64,000 nucleotides of DNA from Rhodoblastus sp963736175 (GCA_963736175.1 CAVTNU010000032.1:1-64000); one strand, 5' to 3'; numbered from the stretch's first letter, positions 36,018 to 45,335 are shown. The notes: a model not told the origin generated them from the sequence alone. Numbers and translations are program-made.

Positions 36018-36635
36018 ATGAGCGACTATACCTTTGTTGCACTGAGCCCTGAGGCGGCGAGGCGACTGGGACTGGCGTCCCTGCCCATACCGGCGCGCCA
36101 GCACCGTCTTGACGCGATCATGCCGCAAGGCGGCGAGGTCGATCTCGTCGGCCTGATCGACGAGCTTGCCGGTTTTTTGGCTGAGAACCCGCACGGGCGC
36201 GAAACCTACCAGCAGCTCCTCGACGCGCTCTGCTATATGGTCGGCGTCGACGCCGGGGCAAGGGGATATCACGAGCAGGCGGAGCATTGCTTCCGCGTAG
36301 GACTTTTCACCGCCCCTCAGAATATCGTCTTGCGCGGCAATTATGCCCTTGCGCTGCATTGTCTTGGGCGGGACGTGGAAGCGATTCGCGAATTCGAGCG
36401 GGTGGTCGCCGGCGCGTCCAAACACCAAATTCTTCCGGCGACCTGGCTGATGCTTGCACGACTTTACGCGCGGCAAGGCTCTTACGATAAGTCCTATTGG
36501 CTCCTGAAGGACGTGAGCGCCCTCATACCCGACGAGCCGGGGTTCTGGGATTTCTTTGGCGAAATGGGCGAGAAGGCGGGGCTGGCGCCGACTGCGTCGG
36601 TTCGATCGATCGCCGCCGAGGGCGGCAGGCAATGA
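36018..36635 (+). CDS. TPR-repeat protein
   Basis: This 205-residue soluble protein has helix-turn-helix pairs typical of tetratricopeptide repeats: about residues 84-97 (YHEQAEHCFRVGLF), 102-128 (NIVLRGNYALALHCLGRDVEAI) and 136-165 (PATWLMLARLYARQGSYDKSY). No signal peptide is present, so it is probably cytoplasmic. It overlaps the next gene by ATGA (36632-36635). TPR proteins act as chaperones or scaffolds; adjacent to the large exported protein it may serve as a secretion chaperone, which is inference. Confidence 0.65.
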   Translation: MSDYTFVALSPEAARRLGLASLPIPARQHRLDAIMPQGGEVDLVGLIDELAGFLAENPHGRETYQQLLDALCYMVGVDAGARGYHEQAEHCFRVGLFTAPQNIVLRGNYALALHCLGRDVEAIREFERVVAGASKHQILPATWLMLARLYARQGSYDKSYWLLKDVSALIPDEPGFWDFFGEMGEKAGLAPTASVRSIAAEGGRQ

Positions 36636-37645
36636 ACGAGGCCGTCGCCGAAGGCGATAAACCGCTCGTAGCACCGTCAGCATTGAACTGGGATTTGGAC
36701 GTCCCCGTCGCCACGCATCCGTTGATGCTGGTCATGTATGTCAAGGTCTTCGCGCTTGTGTTCGCGCTGATGAGCGCGCTTCTCGCATTCCTTATGGCCG
36801 TCACCGGAAGCGCGGCGCAAATCATGCCGATGATCGGCTTTGTCGCGATGATCGCCTTTGGCCTGTTCCTGTTGATCCTGTTGGTCACCCTGATCTTCTT
36901 CAGAAATCGCATGCGCATGGCTTTCGTGCTCGACGCGAACGGCGTTTCCGCCGCCGTCGTCGACCCTCGCGCCAAAGCTGCGAGCAAAGTCGCCATTGTC
37001 GCGGGCGCCGTCGCCGGCAATCCAGGTCTGGCTGGCGCCGGGTTGATGAGCGCCTCGACGTCGCGGCGATCGTTCGCATGGCGAGGAATCGATCGGGCCG
37101 TCTATTATCCGAAGTGGCGCGCGATCGTCCTCGACAATCAATGGCGCAATCTGCTGATCCTGTTCTGCCGCGACGACAATTACGACGCGGTCGCCGAATT
37201 CGTGCGAACTATGCTCGTCGAACAAGCTGATAACCTACAGAAAAACAGTCCCCTGCCGCGCCTGCTGTTGCGCAGCGCCCTGGCTGTCGCCGCCGCTACG
37301 CCGCTTTTCTGGCTGCCGGACAATCTGGAAATCGGCGCCTTTGCGCCCTTCTTCGTCCTGTGCTTCGCGTTGGCGACGATCTGGTTGGTTCCGCTGCTCG
37401 CCTGGGGCGTCGTCGGCGGCCTTCTGTTCATCGCCGCCGCCGCCCTCATCAACGGATTGGCGCTCAGCGTATCCCTGCTTGGCGAAGGGCTCGCGAACGC
37501 CGTTCTGAACGGCGACGACTGGGCGAGGATCGTTCTCGCGTTGCTCGGCGGCGCCTATCTTCTTTGGCTCGCGATCGCCACGTTGCGCGGTCGCGTCGAT
37601 CCAGCGCTCGCCGGCGACATCAAGGACAGATCGCCGAAAGATTAG
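36632..37645 (+). CDS. Integral membrane protein, unknown function
   Basis: The 337-residue protein has paired TM helices near residues 28-58 and 64-90, a central soluble domain of about 120 residues (FVLDANGVSA...WRAIVLDNQWRNLLILF) that resembles a membrane-associated PH-like fold by pattern only, and four more TM helices in the C-terminal third. The start at 36632 overlaps the TPR gene stop. It closes the putative operon starting at 30927. I do not recognise a family. Confidence 0.6.
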   Translation: MNEAVAEGDKPLVAPSALNWDLDVPVATHPLMLVMYVKVFALVFALMSALLAFLMAVTGSAAQIMPMIGFVAMIAFGLFLLILLVTLIFFRNRMRMAFVLDANGVSAAVVDPRAKAASKVAIVAGAVAGNPGLAGAGLMSASTSRRSFAWRGIDRAVYYPKWRAIVLDNQWRNLLILFCRDDNYDAVAEFVRTMLVEQADNLQKNSPLPRLLLRSALAVAAATPLFWLPDNLEIGAFAPFFVLCFALATIWLVPLLAWGVVGGLLFIAAAALINGLALSVSLLGEGLANAVLNGDDWARIVLALLGGAYLLWLAIATLRGRVDPALAGDIKDRSPKD

Positions 37646-37669
37646 GCGCGTCTTGCAAAGCCAGCGGGC

Positions 37670-38170
37670 TCATTGCATCTCGACCTTACCGGCGCCCAGG
37701 GATCGCGCGACGCGCGCCGCGATGGCGTCGTAATCGCGCTTGAGCGACTGGGGATAGGTCAAGACCATGCCGTGAATGACGTCGCCCTTGAACAGGTATT
37801 TTTCATAGAAAATATTATCGCCGCGAATGCCCGAAAGCACGAGCCAGTCATCGCCGTTCGCTCGATAGGTCACGTGGGCGTAACCGGATTCATCGTCGGC
37901 GCGAAGAGAGGCCTCGTAGGCGGCCGGCGAAGCGTTTTCTACATTGTAGCCGCCGAAAATCGCCAGGGTCGCCCCGTCCCGCGCCTGAAAGCTCTGGCCG
38001 TCGCCATTCTCGGGCGGGCGAAGCGCATGAAATCTCTCGGACGGATAGTCGGCGAATGTGCCGAACCGCGGGTTGGCGTAGACGGTCCAGTTTTCCGCCC
38101 GGGCGGTAGCCAGGCCTGTCAATGTCAGCAGACCGGTGAGGATGAGGAAGCGCATCAGCCGCATGGTCAT
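37670..38170 (-). CDS. Exported protein of unknown function
   Basis: The 166-residue product has a clear signal peptide (LMRFLILTGLLTLTGLATARA) and a mature domain beginning ENWTVYANPRFGTFADYP that ends KRDYDAIAARVARSLG. This pattern, an aromatic N-terminal strand with a terminal 'YD.I..R..RSL' helix, occurs in small periplasmic proteins of rhizobia, but I cannot name a function. It is convergent with the membrane-protein gene ending at 37645 and upstream of the interrupted peptidase gene's 3' end on the same strand. Confidence 0.65.
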   Translation of the reverse strand: MTMRLMRFLILTGLLTLTGLATARAENWTVYANPRFGTFADYPSERFHALRPPENGDGQSFQARDGATLAIFGGYNVENASPAAYEASLRADDESGYAHVTYRANGDDWLVLSGIRGDNIFYEKYLFKGDVIHGMVLTYPQSLKRDYDAIAARVARSLGAGKVEMQ

Positions 38171-38483
38171 GGCTCCAAATTAGACAGCGCAAAGCTGTAG
38201 GTCTTTCGATGCTGTTTGGCTAGAGCAGCTCAGGACGGTATTCGAAATGCATCGTATCGAAATGTCCCCATTTTCCGCCCCAGATGAACCCGTGCTTTTC
38301 GAAAACCTCGACTATCTCCATCGGTATGCGGTTGCGATAGCCGCCTTTGCTCCACAACCAATAGTCGGAATATTTGGTGTTCAAGTCTATTGCCGCGCCC
38401 CAGGCGTGCATGCTGCGGTTGCCGGTGTCCTTGACGGTTCGGCAGTTATACGTTCCCGCGCTCGGGAAAGCATATTTCTTGAG

Positions 38484-39418
38484 AGTCTGTCCGCGAAGTT
38501 TAAGAGCTTAAACATAGCTTTCGCATCATCAAGCGGATTGACGCGAGGCGGATGAACGCCAAGGCGTTTCGCGTCAGGTTTTCGAAGTCCTTCGCCAATC
38601 TGCGGCATCTTCCGAGCCAGGCGAAGGTTCGCTCGACCACCCATCTGCGCGGGAGGACCTCGAAACCCTGCGCCTGATCGGAGCGCTTGACGATCTCGGT
38701 GACCAGGAGCGGCAAAATCTTCTTTTGCGCCGCCCGGAACTTTGGGCCTTGATAGCCGCCGTCGGCGAAGAGTTTGCGCAGGAATGGGTGCAGTCCGAAC
38801 ATTGTCGCCAACACCAATTTGCCGCCGTCGCGGTCCTGAATATCGGCGGGATGAACAATCGCGTGCAGCAGCAATCCTAAAGTGTCGACGAGGATATGGC
38901 GCTTCTTGCCCTTGATCTTTTTCCCCGCGTCGTAGCCATTCGGATCGATGCAGCGCCCCCTTTTTCGGCGCTTTTGACGCTCTGGCTGTCGATCACGCAA
39001 GCTGTCGGGCTGGCTTCGCGCCCCATCGCCTCGCGACACTTCACATAGAGTGCGTGGTGGATGCGATCGAGCGTGCCGTTCCACGTCCACAGATCGAAAT
39101 AATCGAACAGCGTGCTGCGCGGCGGCAAATCCTTCGGCACGTATCGCCATTGGCAGCCCGTGCTCAGCACGTACATCAGGCCGTTGACGACTTCACGCAC
39201 ATCGACGGTGCGCTTGCGCCCGCCGCGCTTGGCCGGCGGTATCAACGACGCGATATGCTCCCATTCGGCGTCGGTCAGGTCGCTGGGATAACGCAACTTG
39301 TCGCGGTTATATTGCGCGCGGTTCTCGCTCGTCCACATCGGCAGCCCCTCCAGAATCAGGCTACCTTCCATGAATCACATCCGACTCATGCGATTCAACT
39401 TCTTTTCGGACGGACACT
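38484..39418 (-). mobile_element. IS5-family (IS427/ISL2-like) insertion sequence, copy 2
   Basis: A 935-bp element inverted relative to copy 1 at 28021, with the same ends and apparently the same sequence. GAG repeats flank it (38481-38483 and 39419-39421). It interrupts an M15 peptidase gene. The precise reconstruction of that gene establishes the 3-bp target duplication (CTC on the gene strand). Confidence 0.93.
38500..39338 (-). CDS. IS5-family transposase, produced by -1 frameshift (copy 2)
   Basis: This has the same two-frame transposase as copy 1, with the first frame 39338-38877 and the second frame ending at 38500. The slippery A5G5 run and the DDE residues are preserved, so this copy looks competent. 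Confidence 0.88.
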
Positions 39419-40111
39419 GAGATCGGGCGTCAGGGCGTCGAGATCGGCTGAAACCGCGCGCAATTGTTCCGCTACGCCGTTGACGGACGTGATCATCACC
39501 GATCCGCCGCCGGACTTCGGCAGCCACGCCACCTTCACGAGCTTTTTCGCCACCTGGCCCTTGGAACAATCGCCATACATTTTGTCGAAAAAGGCGGTGT
39601 TGCGAAAGCGGCCCGGATCGTCTTCCTGGCCCGGAGGTTTCGCCAGAGGCCCCTTCACATAGGTAAGCTCCATCTGGTCAAGCAGCGAGGGGTTCTTCAG
39701 CTTCTCCTCGAAACTCTTGTTCGCGCGGCCGTCCGAGACGGGCATGCTGGCGCCGTCCTTCCAGCGGATCGTCGTGGCGTCGTGACTTTCCAGAAAGGCG
39801 GGGTAGGCGTTCACCAGCCGGTCGAGCGGTCCAGCCTGCGCCAGCGCCGCGCCTGTCGCAAGAAGACATCCCATCAGCGAGAAAACGGCGCGAAATGCGT
39901 TCTTGTGGTTCATGGCAAACTCCGAAGCTGGCTTCTCCAAACAGCGGAGCGCTGTCGCGGCCTCGCCCCGCCGTAATTCCGTACATATTCTCGCGCGATT
40001 GGACAGGACTTACCGATAGGCAGCATTGTCGTGGGTCAAGGCCGCATATCCGTGCTTGAATAGAATTTTGAATATACGCAGCCTTCTGGATCGCGGGTTG
40101 AGGGAATCGAT

Positions 40112-40397
40112 GTGGAGCGCAAGGCGGCAAAGGTTCGGACTACGACAATGGCGCTTGCCGCGCTTCTCATTGTCAGCGCGCCGCGAAAGGTCGACGCGTC
40201 CATGCCCTGGCCACGCTCGATGAGCGGTTGCGTCCGAGACGGCAGACTCATTTCCGATCTCGGGCATAAGATTTCACGTACGTGACAGCATTCACGCGCA
40301 AGACCTTCCGCTGGCGGCTCTTGAGGGGCAGCGCATCCGCATCGAACGGGGCTATCTGTTGCCCGCCGACATCTATGTTCGACAATCGCCGATTTAG
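40112..40397 (+). pseudogene. Small exported protein, frameshifted
   Basis: From a GTG at 40112 (preceded by GAGGGA) the frame encodes a signal-like segment (MALAALLIVSA), then MPWPRSMSGCVRDGRLISDLGHKI before a stop near 40287. A shifted frame continues coherently (VRDSIHAQDLPLAALEGQR, then a short hydrophilic end) to a stop at 40397, for about 95 codons in total. The joined product looks like a small secreted protein with a Cys near the mature start. One extra base near 40270-40280 explains the break. The function is unknown and the reading is moderately uncertain. Confidence 0.4.
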
Positions 40398-40434
40398 GTT
40401 CTGGATCATTGCGCGCCATGAAGCGCGAGAAGCG

Positions 40435-41451
40435 TCACTCAGTCTTGGCCGCGTCGACCAGCAATACGCCGAGATCGTCGTCGGGGGAGTAATTATCCCT
40501 GCTCGCGGCAAAGGTCGTCGGGCCGGTTGATTGCAGACCCTTGAAACAGCTTGCGACGAGCGATTTCGGATTTTCCTTGTCGATCGTCAGGTTGAAGCGG
40601 CCGATCGACCCGAACCAATAGCGGGCCGTGTGGACGATGTAATGCAATCCCGCGCCCTTCATTCCGCCTCCGCCTGTCTTGTCCCAGGCTTTGGCCGCAC
40701 GGAGGAACGCCGGTTCGGGGCAATAGCTCTTGCGCGTGTCGGCATTGCCCAGTTCCTCGCTGCTGGTAAGGAAATTATAGGGAACCGGCCTGTATTTGTG
40801 CGTGACTTCGATCGTCTTGCCCGCCGGGAATTTCTGGAACCAATAGAAGGTGATGTTGGTCGTCCATTTAGGCTCCACGTTGGGAGGCAAGCCGGCGCCC
40901 TGGTCCGTCACCGTAACGGCGCCAACGCGCACGAGTTCCGACAGGGTCGCCGCCGGAAGGCGATTCAGATTGTCATAGAACTTGGACTGCGCGTCGTCGT
41001 CGGCGAAGATCGTTGTCAGCGGCAGATGATATTTGAGCAGCGCGTCCGTTATGTCGACGCCGAGACTCATCGCCTTGGCTTGGATCGACGGCGTGATCTT
41101 TTGTCCGTCGACTGTAACCTCGAAACCGATGAAATTGATCGGGTCGGAAGCATGAATATCGTAATTGCCAGCCTCGCCCGTCGCAATGTCTGGCAGGGGG
41201 AAGGCGACTAAAGTCTCCACATCCTGATCCGACTTGTTGTGGAAGAGGTAGTGAACGCGCACCATGCTGCGGCTGAGGAAGAGATCCTCCTGCTGCATTT
41301 CGACCTTGCCATTAAAGACATACACCAGACTGCCGGTCTCAAGCGTAGCCGATGAATCATTCGCCATGGCGCCAGCCGGGGCCAAAGCGACAAGACCAGA
41401 CAGCAAAAGGAGGCGGAGCCGGTCGCGGGATATCAAGGTCATTGTCGTCAT
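40435..41451 (-). CDS. DUF4424-family exported protein
   Basis: The 338-residue protein has a signal peptide (LLLLSGLVALAPAGAMA), the starting block ND-SSATLETGSLV followed by a strand-rich domain with DLFLSRSMVRVHYLFHN and LVAFPLPDI, and the Trp/Tyr-rich FYWFQKFPAGKTIEVTHKYRPV. This is the DUF4424 pattern, a periplasmic beta-sandwich family of unknown role common in alphaproteobacteria. It is the last of four exported-protein genes on the minus strand (43803 to 40435). Confidence 0.75.
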   Translation of the reverse strand: MTTMTLISRDRLRLLLLSGLVALAPAGAMANDSSATLETGSLVYVFNGKVEMQQEDLFLSRSMVRVHYLFHNKSDQDVETLVAFPLPDIATGEAGNYDIHASDPINFIGFEVTVDGQKITPSIQAKAMSLGVDITDALLKYHLPLTTIFADDDAQSKFYDNLNRLPAATLSELVRVGAVTVTDQGAGLPPNVEPKWTTNITFYWFQKFPAGKTIEVTHKYRPVPYNFLTSSEELGNADTRKSYCPEPAFLRAAKAWDKTGGGGMKGAGLHYIVHTARYWFGSIGRFNLTIDKENPKSLVASCFKGLQSTGPTTFAASRDNYSPDDDLGVLLVDAAKTE

Positions 41452-41559
41452 CCTTGCAGGAATGTCGTCGATTGATCGGAACTTCCCTAACAGCCGCCGT
41501 TCAGGGTGAACGGCGATGAAAATTGACGCCGGAATCGCGGCCCTCGTTTGGCGGCGAAA

Positions 41560-42030
41560 CTAAAGCGGTTTCCAGTTATCGATTACGTAGCCCTGTTCGT
41601 CGACCTTTACGACCGGGCCTTCCGCCATGGCGGATGGGCCGACGCAGCGCCAATTGTAAATCGTCGCGTGTCCGGTGATCGCCATGGGAATACCGATGGA
41701 ATCGGGATTTTTGCGACAAAAATTCGAGGCCGCCGGCATCTCGCGACTGGCGTCCGCCTTGCCGCAGTTCAGATTTGCACCAATCGCGCACGCCAACAGG
41801 CGCCCGTCGACGCAGCGATAGAAGCTCGCTGCTTTCGCTTCCGCCACGTCGACCTCGAACGCTTTCGCCACCGCCGGCGCAAGCTCATCCGGTATCGCCT
41901 GCGGCTCCGATTGGCCCGACGATTGGACGCAATATTTCCGTGCAAAGTCGGCGGCCGACCCGGTTGCGCTTGTCAACGCGAGCGCCGGCGCAAACAGGAC
42001 AAGGCCGAGTGTTTTTCGTTTCCAGCTCAT
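41560..42030 (-). CDS. Small Cys-rich exported protein, unknown
   Basis: The 156-residue product has a signal peptide (LGLVLFAPALALTSATGSAA) and a mature part with six cysteines (KYCVQ, YRCVD, LACAIG, LNCGK, NFCRK, WRCVG), suggesting a disulfide-bonded periplasmic fold. It ends EGYVIDNWKPL-like. Similar short proteins occur beside IalB or DUF4424 genes in rhizobia, but I recognise no function. Confidence 0.65.
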   Translation of the reverse strand: MSWKRKTLGLVLFAPALALTSATGSAADFARKYCVQSSGQSEPQAIPDELAPAVAKAFEVDVAEAKAASFYRCVDGRLLACAIGANLNCGKADASREMPAASNFCRKNPDSIGIPMAITGHATIYNWRCVGPSAMAEGPVVKVDEQGYVIDNWKPL

Positions 42031-42057
42031 TTGGGTTCTCCCGAGACGGGTGTGCGT

Positions 42058-42672
42058 TCACAGCTTGCCGAAGAAGCCGGTAATGTCGAAATAGAGCGCG
42101 TGTTGTGAATTGTCAGGGGCGATGAAATTGATCTGGTCGTAACGACGCGCGTCGCGCTTCGCCAGAGCCTGACTGGTCTTCCGCCAGCCGGGGTGATGTC
42201 GGGTCGCCCAATAGAGTTCGGCGACAACGCCCTCATTCTCGTTGCGCGCGCCCGCGATCACGACGGCGCCATCCAGGCTCGCGCCGTCACCGCCGGAAAA
42301 TGAGATCAGATCCGTCCTTGTCTCCGCCGCTTTTCGATCCTCGGAACCGCAAGCGATTTCGCGCACCATGCAGGCCATGACGTCGCCCGGGACAGCCGGA
42401 TTGGTCCGGCAGTCGGCGTAGCCTTTGACGCATTTCGCGCATGAGACGAAGCAGCTTATCGCGCGGGTGTCGCAAACGCCGGGTTGAGGCGCCGTCTGGG
42501 CGTCCGCGGCGCAGCTGTCGGCGCGTTTGAAACAGTCCGAATTGCACTGCGCGCGCATGCTGTTGGCGACCGCCGGATCATAGGGCTGCGGGCTATTTTG
42601 CGCGGCGCTGTTTTGTAGCGACAAAAAACCTACGCAGACCGTAAGCAAAGCCGCCGTCCAAAATTTTGTCAT
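42058..42672 (-). CDS. Exported protein with Cys-rich N-terminal domain, unknown
   Basis: The 204-residue protein has a signal peptide (TAALLTVCVGFLSLQNSAAQ) and about ten cysteines between residues 35 and 115 (QCNSDCFKRADSCAAD, CFVSCAKCVKGYADC, MACMVREIACG). A soluble C-terminal domain of about 90 residues follows. The N-terminal module is probably disulfide-stabilised. It lies in the minus-strand set of exported genes, after the metalloprotease gene. I see no known family. Confidence 0.62.
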   Translation of the reverse strand: MTKFWTAALLTVCVGFLSLQNSAAQNSPQPYDPAVANSMRAQCNSDCFKRADSCAADAQTAPQPGVCDTRAISCFVSCAKCVKGYADCRTNPAVPGDVMACMVREIACGSEDRKAAETRTDLISFSGGDGASLDGAVVIAGARNENEGVVAELYWATRHHPGWRKTSQALAKRDARRYDQINFIAPDNSQHALYFDITGFFGKL

Positions 42673-42762
42673 CGCCGCCTCCTTTGTCGCTGCTTCGATC
42701 CGTCCGGTTGTAATCCCGCGCGTTCAGGCGCGCCTCTCGGCTTTGGCGTCGCCGAACGATCG

Positions 42763-43803
42763 TCAGGGCGCGAAGCGTTTGCCGTTGTAACGGCACTCGA
42801 TCGAAATCCCTCTCTTCTCGTTGATGTTCCCCTGGCAATTGGCCATGGCGTCGTTCGAAGACATGAACGACGCCTCGGGACCGCTGACTCGCTTGCCATC
42901 GAAAAACAGCTCATAGCCGACGCCGTGCAATTTTCGATCGGGATCGCCGCCGATCGCCTCGGTCATCGGCCCCAGATAGCATTGCTCGATATTCGCCAGC
43001 GCCTTGTGGTTTGGGTTGTGAATGTTCGCGACATAGCGGAAGTTCGGAAAGGCCAGTTTATTTTCGCCGATGACAAAAAAATCTTCCGGATTGAGGGTGG
43101 CGTATTCTTGTCCCTCGACCAGACCGTGCGAATGATGGCGCGAATTGTAGGACATCATCGATGGGTTTTCGGTCAGGCTATATCCGTGGCAATCGGGATG
43201 GGTCAGGCCGAATGTGTGGCCCAACTCGTGAACGACAGTCGACTGAAATGGGTAAGGTTGATCGGCGAGCAGGGAGGAGAGCTCCATCTGCACCGCGCCG
43301 CCGCCGGAATTGGGCTTGCCGTTAAAGGTCCTGCCGCCGCCGATCATCGGGCCGCTATCGGCGCCGGACTTTGGGCGCGCGTAGACGATGAGGTAAACCG
43401 ACACGGAATCGATACGATTGTCATTTTTGAACTGAAAGATTTCGACCAGTATGCGCGCCAGGCCGGCAGACTTCGAAACGTCGACCGGAGCCGAGGGATC
43501 ATAAAAGGCGTGCGGTTGTTTGCCATGATAAACCGCGCCGAAAGGCGAAACGGCGAAAGTGTCCGTTCCGAGTACGTTCAACCAGTGGCGTTGGGCCAGC
43601 GCCAGATGACGGTAGATCTGCAACATCAGATTGGGCAGTTCGCTGTCCTGAATCTCCTTGTTGTCGGCAGGCACAAAAATTATCGGCACGACCTCCAGGC
43701 GACGCTGAACGGCTCGCGCCGGAGAACGAGCCCAAGCGCCGATCCAAACCATCGTCGCGGTCAGAACAACCACCCAGCGCGAACGTGCGGACTGGCCACG
43801 CAT
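42763..43803 (-). CDS. Secreted metzincin-like zinc metalloprotease
   Basis: The 346-residue protein has an N-terminal signal segment (VVVLTATMVWIGAWA) and the zinc-binding motif HELGHTFGLTH at residues 192-202 (His192, His196, His202; Glu193 catalytic), followed by Met-turn candidates in PSMMSYN (216-220). The HExxHxxGxxH plus Met-turn combination defines metzincins. The domain ahead of the motif is about 160 residues, and a cysteine-containing C-terminal region follows. It is likely secreted or periplasmic; the substrate is unknown. It heads the group of exported-protein genes down to 40435. Confidence 0.8.
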   Translation of the reverse strand: MRGQSARSRWVVVLTATMVWIGAWARSPARAVQRRLEVVPIIFVPADNKEIQDSELPNLMLQIYRHLALAQRHWLNVLGTDTFAVSPFGAVYHGKQPHAFYDPSAPVDVSKSAGLARILVEIFQFKNDNRIDSVSVYLIVYARPKSGADSGPMIGGGRTFNGKPNSGGGAVQMELSSLLADQPYPFQSTVVHELGHTFGLTHPDCHGYSLTENPSMMSYNSRHHSHGLVEGQEYATLNPEDFFVIGENKLAFPNFRYVANIHNPNHKALANIEQCYLGPMTEAIGGDPDRKLHGVGYELFFDGKRVSGPEASFMSSNDAMANCQGNINEKRGISIECRYNGKRFAP

Positions 43804-44307
43804 CGCAAATCACCAGCAAATTTGCCCCATAACCCCGGCCGAACCGGGAGACAATTCCGATCGCCGTCGAGACGATCCGCAACAGAGCGCGAGGGCGAAA
43901 ATTGCGCAATGCGCCAAATCAACCGGGCTGGAGATGAGGCCCAAAGTGTGTTGTTTTCAGGCGACGGCCGCCCGCCGCGGCGCAACGCAGTAGTTCCACC
44001 AGACAAACACACGTTCTAGTGTCATGGCCGGAAAAATCGGTCAAATTGCCGCATACCAATTAGTCGCCCGTGAACTATCCTAAGAGCCCTGCGTTGCGGG
44101 GTTTTCGAGCCTGTGGCAAGTATTCATTTTTGCCAGTTTTGGCCCCTTTGACGATCGATATCTTGCAAATTGCGCGACGCGTCAACGACTCGGAAGCATA
44201 GAAGTCGACGAAGGCGTTTGGCCCTGAAGCTTTATGAGCCGCGATTTCGTCCTCGTCGGTCTGGAGCGGAAGACTTTGCAATCCCTCGCCCGTTCTGTCC
44301 GAGGTTG
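43804..44307. other. Non-coding stretch, nothing recognised
   Basis: I see no convincing gene in these 504 bases, only weak short frames. It probably contains the metalloprotease promoter (minus strand) and the end region of the LysR gene. Confidence 0.55.
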
Positions 44308-45234
44308 TCACTCATTCGCGCTCGCCGCTTCGGGCTTGTCGGAAGACGGCGCTGAACGGGAAAGCGCCAAGTTCATGAAGGCGCTGGCCGCGCGGGTCTG
44401 GTAGCGGCGGTGGTGACGCAGCAGATAGAAGGCGCGATCCGGCAGGTGAAAATTCGCAGCGTGCAGCAAGCCGGCTTCAAGGCCCGAGGCCGCGACCGAG
44501 GCCGAAAGGGCCGTCGCGCCGAGACCGGCCTCGACGGCGGCGCGCACCGATTCGTTCGATGGGAGCTCCATTGCGACCTGCAACTGATCGGGCGAAATGG
44601 AGAAATGGGCGAGGGCCTCTTCAAACGCGGAGCGGGTGCCGGAACCGGTCTCCCGGAGCACCCAAGCGCTATCGAGCAGATCGGACGGCGTGATCGGTTC
44701 GCCCGAAGCCCAAGGATGATTCGGGCCGACGATGATGATGAGTTGGTCCCGGGCCACCGACGTACAGACGAGACTCCCCGTCGCGACGGCGCCCTCGACG
44801 AAACCAAGTTCCACCGTTCCATCCTCAACGGCGGCGGCGACCCGCGCGGTATTGCCAATTTTCAGTCGAACGGTGACATGCGGGTGGCTTTGGTGGAACG
44901 CGACCAGATGCCGGGGAAGCCAATAGCTGGCAATGGTCTGGCTGGCCTGTACGGACAGCGTGCCGCGTTTTAGTTCGCCGAAATCGCCAAGGGCCATGTC
45001 CACGGCCTCGACCTTGGCCAGGATGCCGCGCGCCTCGGTCAAAAGGACGGAGCCGGCCTCAGTCAGTTCGATCCGACGCCCCACCCGGTCAAAAAGCCGC
45101 GTCCGGTGGTGCGCCTCCAGCGCCGCGACCGCATGGCTGACTGCGGATTGCGCGAGATTCAGGGCCTGCGCCGCCTGAGTCATATGCTGTCGCTCGGCGA
45201 CGGCGACAAATATGCGGAGCTGATCGAGCGTCAT
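44308..45234 (-). CDS. LysR-family regulator of the divergent TDT transporter
   Basis: The 308-residue regulator has helix-turn-helix TLDQLRIFVAVAERQHMTQA with LNLAQSAVSHAVAALE and an effector domain including ASQTIASYWLPRHLVAF, LKIGNTARVAAAVEDG and ELGFVEGAVATGS. It is paralogous to the regulator at 7689. It is transcribed divergently from the transporter gene at 45472 with a palindromic hexamer array between (45336-45363), the standard arrangement for LysR control of the divergent gene. The ligand could be sulfite or a dicarboxylate, given the TDT partner (inference). Confidence 0.87.
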   Translation of the reverse strand: MTLDQLRIFVAVAERQHMTQAAQALNLAQSAVSHAVAALEAHHRTRLFDRVGRRIELTEAGSVLLTEARGILAKVEAVDMALGDFGELKRGTLSVQASQTIASYWLPRHLVAFHQSHPHVTVRLKIGNTARVAAAVEDGTVELGFVEGAVATGSLVCTSVARDQLIIIVGPNHPWASGEPITPSDLLDSAWVLRETGSGTRSAFEEALAHFSISPDQLQVAMELPSNESVRAAVEAGLGATALSASVAASGLEAGLLHAANFHLPDRAFYLLRHHRRYQTRAASAFMNLALSRSAPSSDKPEAASANE

Positions 45235-45335
45235 CGCGGCGTGGCCTCCGTCCTATCGCGCGAGGCTGGCCTCGCCCCATCCGCAGGGGCGCATCATGGC
45301 GCCGCCGAGCGAATACCGATCTGCTTTCAAGATCG

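Larger units (their letters stand above)
38220..39913 (-). pseudogene. M15-family (D-Ala-D-Ala carboxypeptidase-like) peptidase split by IS copy 2
   Basis: The N-terminal part (39913-39422) has a signal peptide and reads to LDALTPDL. The C-terminal part (38480-38220) continues KKYAFPSAGTYNCR and contains SMHAWGAAID and HFDTMHFEYRP, the zinc and catalytic region of M15 peptidases (VanY/M15C type). Removing the 935-bp IS and one CTC restores one uninterrupted frame of about 250 residues, so the insertion is precise and recent. The start at 39913 has GGAG seven bases upstream. The split gene should be inactive. Its natural role would be cell-wall peptide hydrolysis in the periplasm. Confidence 0.85.

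Noticed and set aside
28018..39421. Composite transposon made of the two inverted IS copies
   Set aside because: Each copy has its own 3-bp target duplication, the outer flanks are not direct repeats of each other, and the M15 gene is continuous across copy 2. They inserted independently.
44075..44311. 78-codon GTG frame overlapping the LysR stop
   Set aside because: The overlap looks operon-like, but the product has no recognisable domain or strong ribosome site, and the region otherwise looks non-coding.
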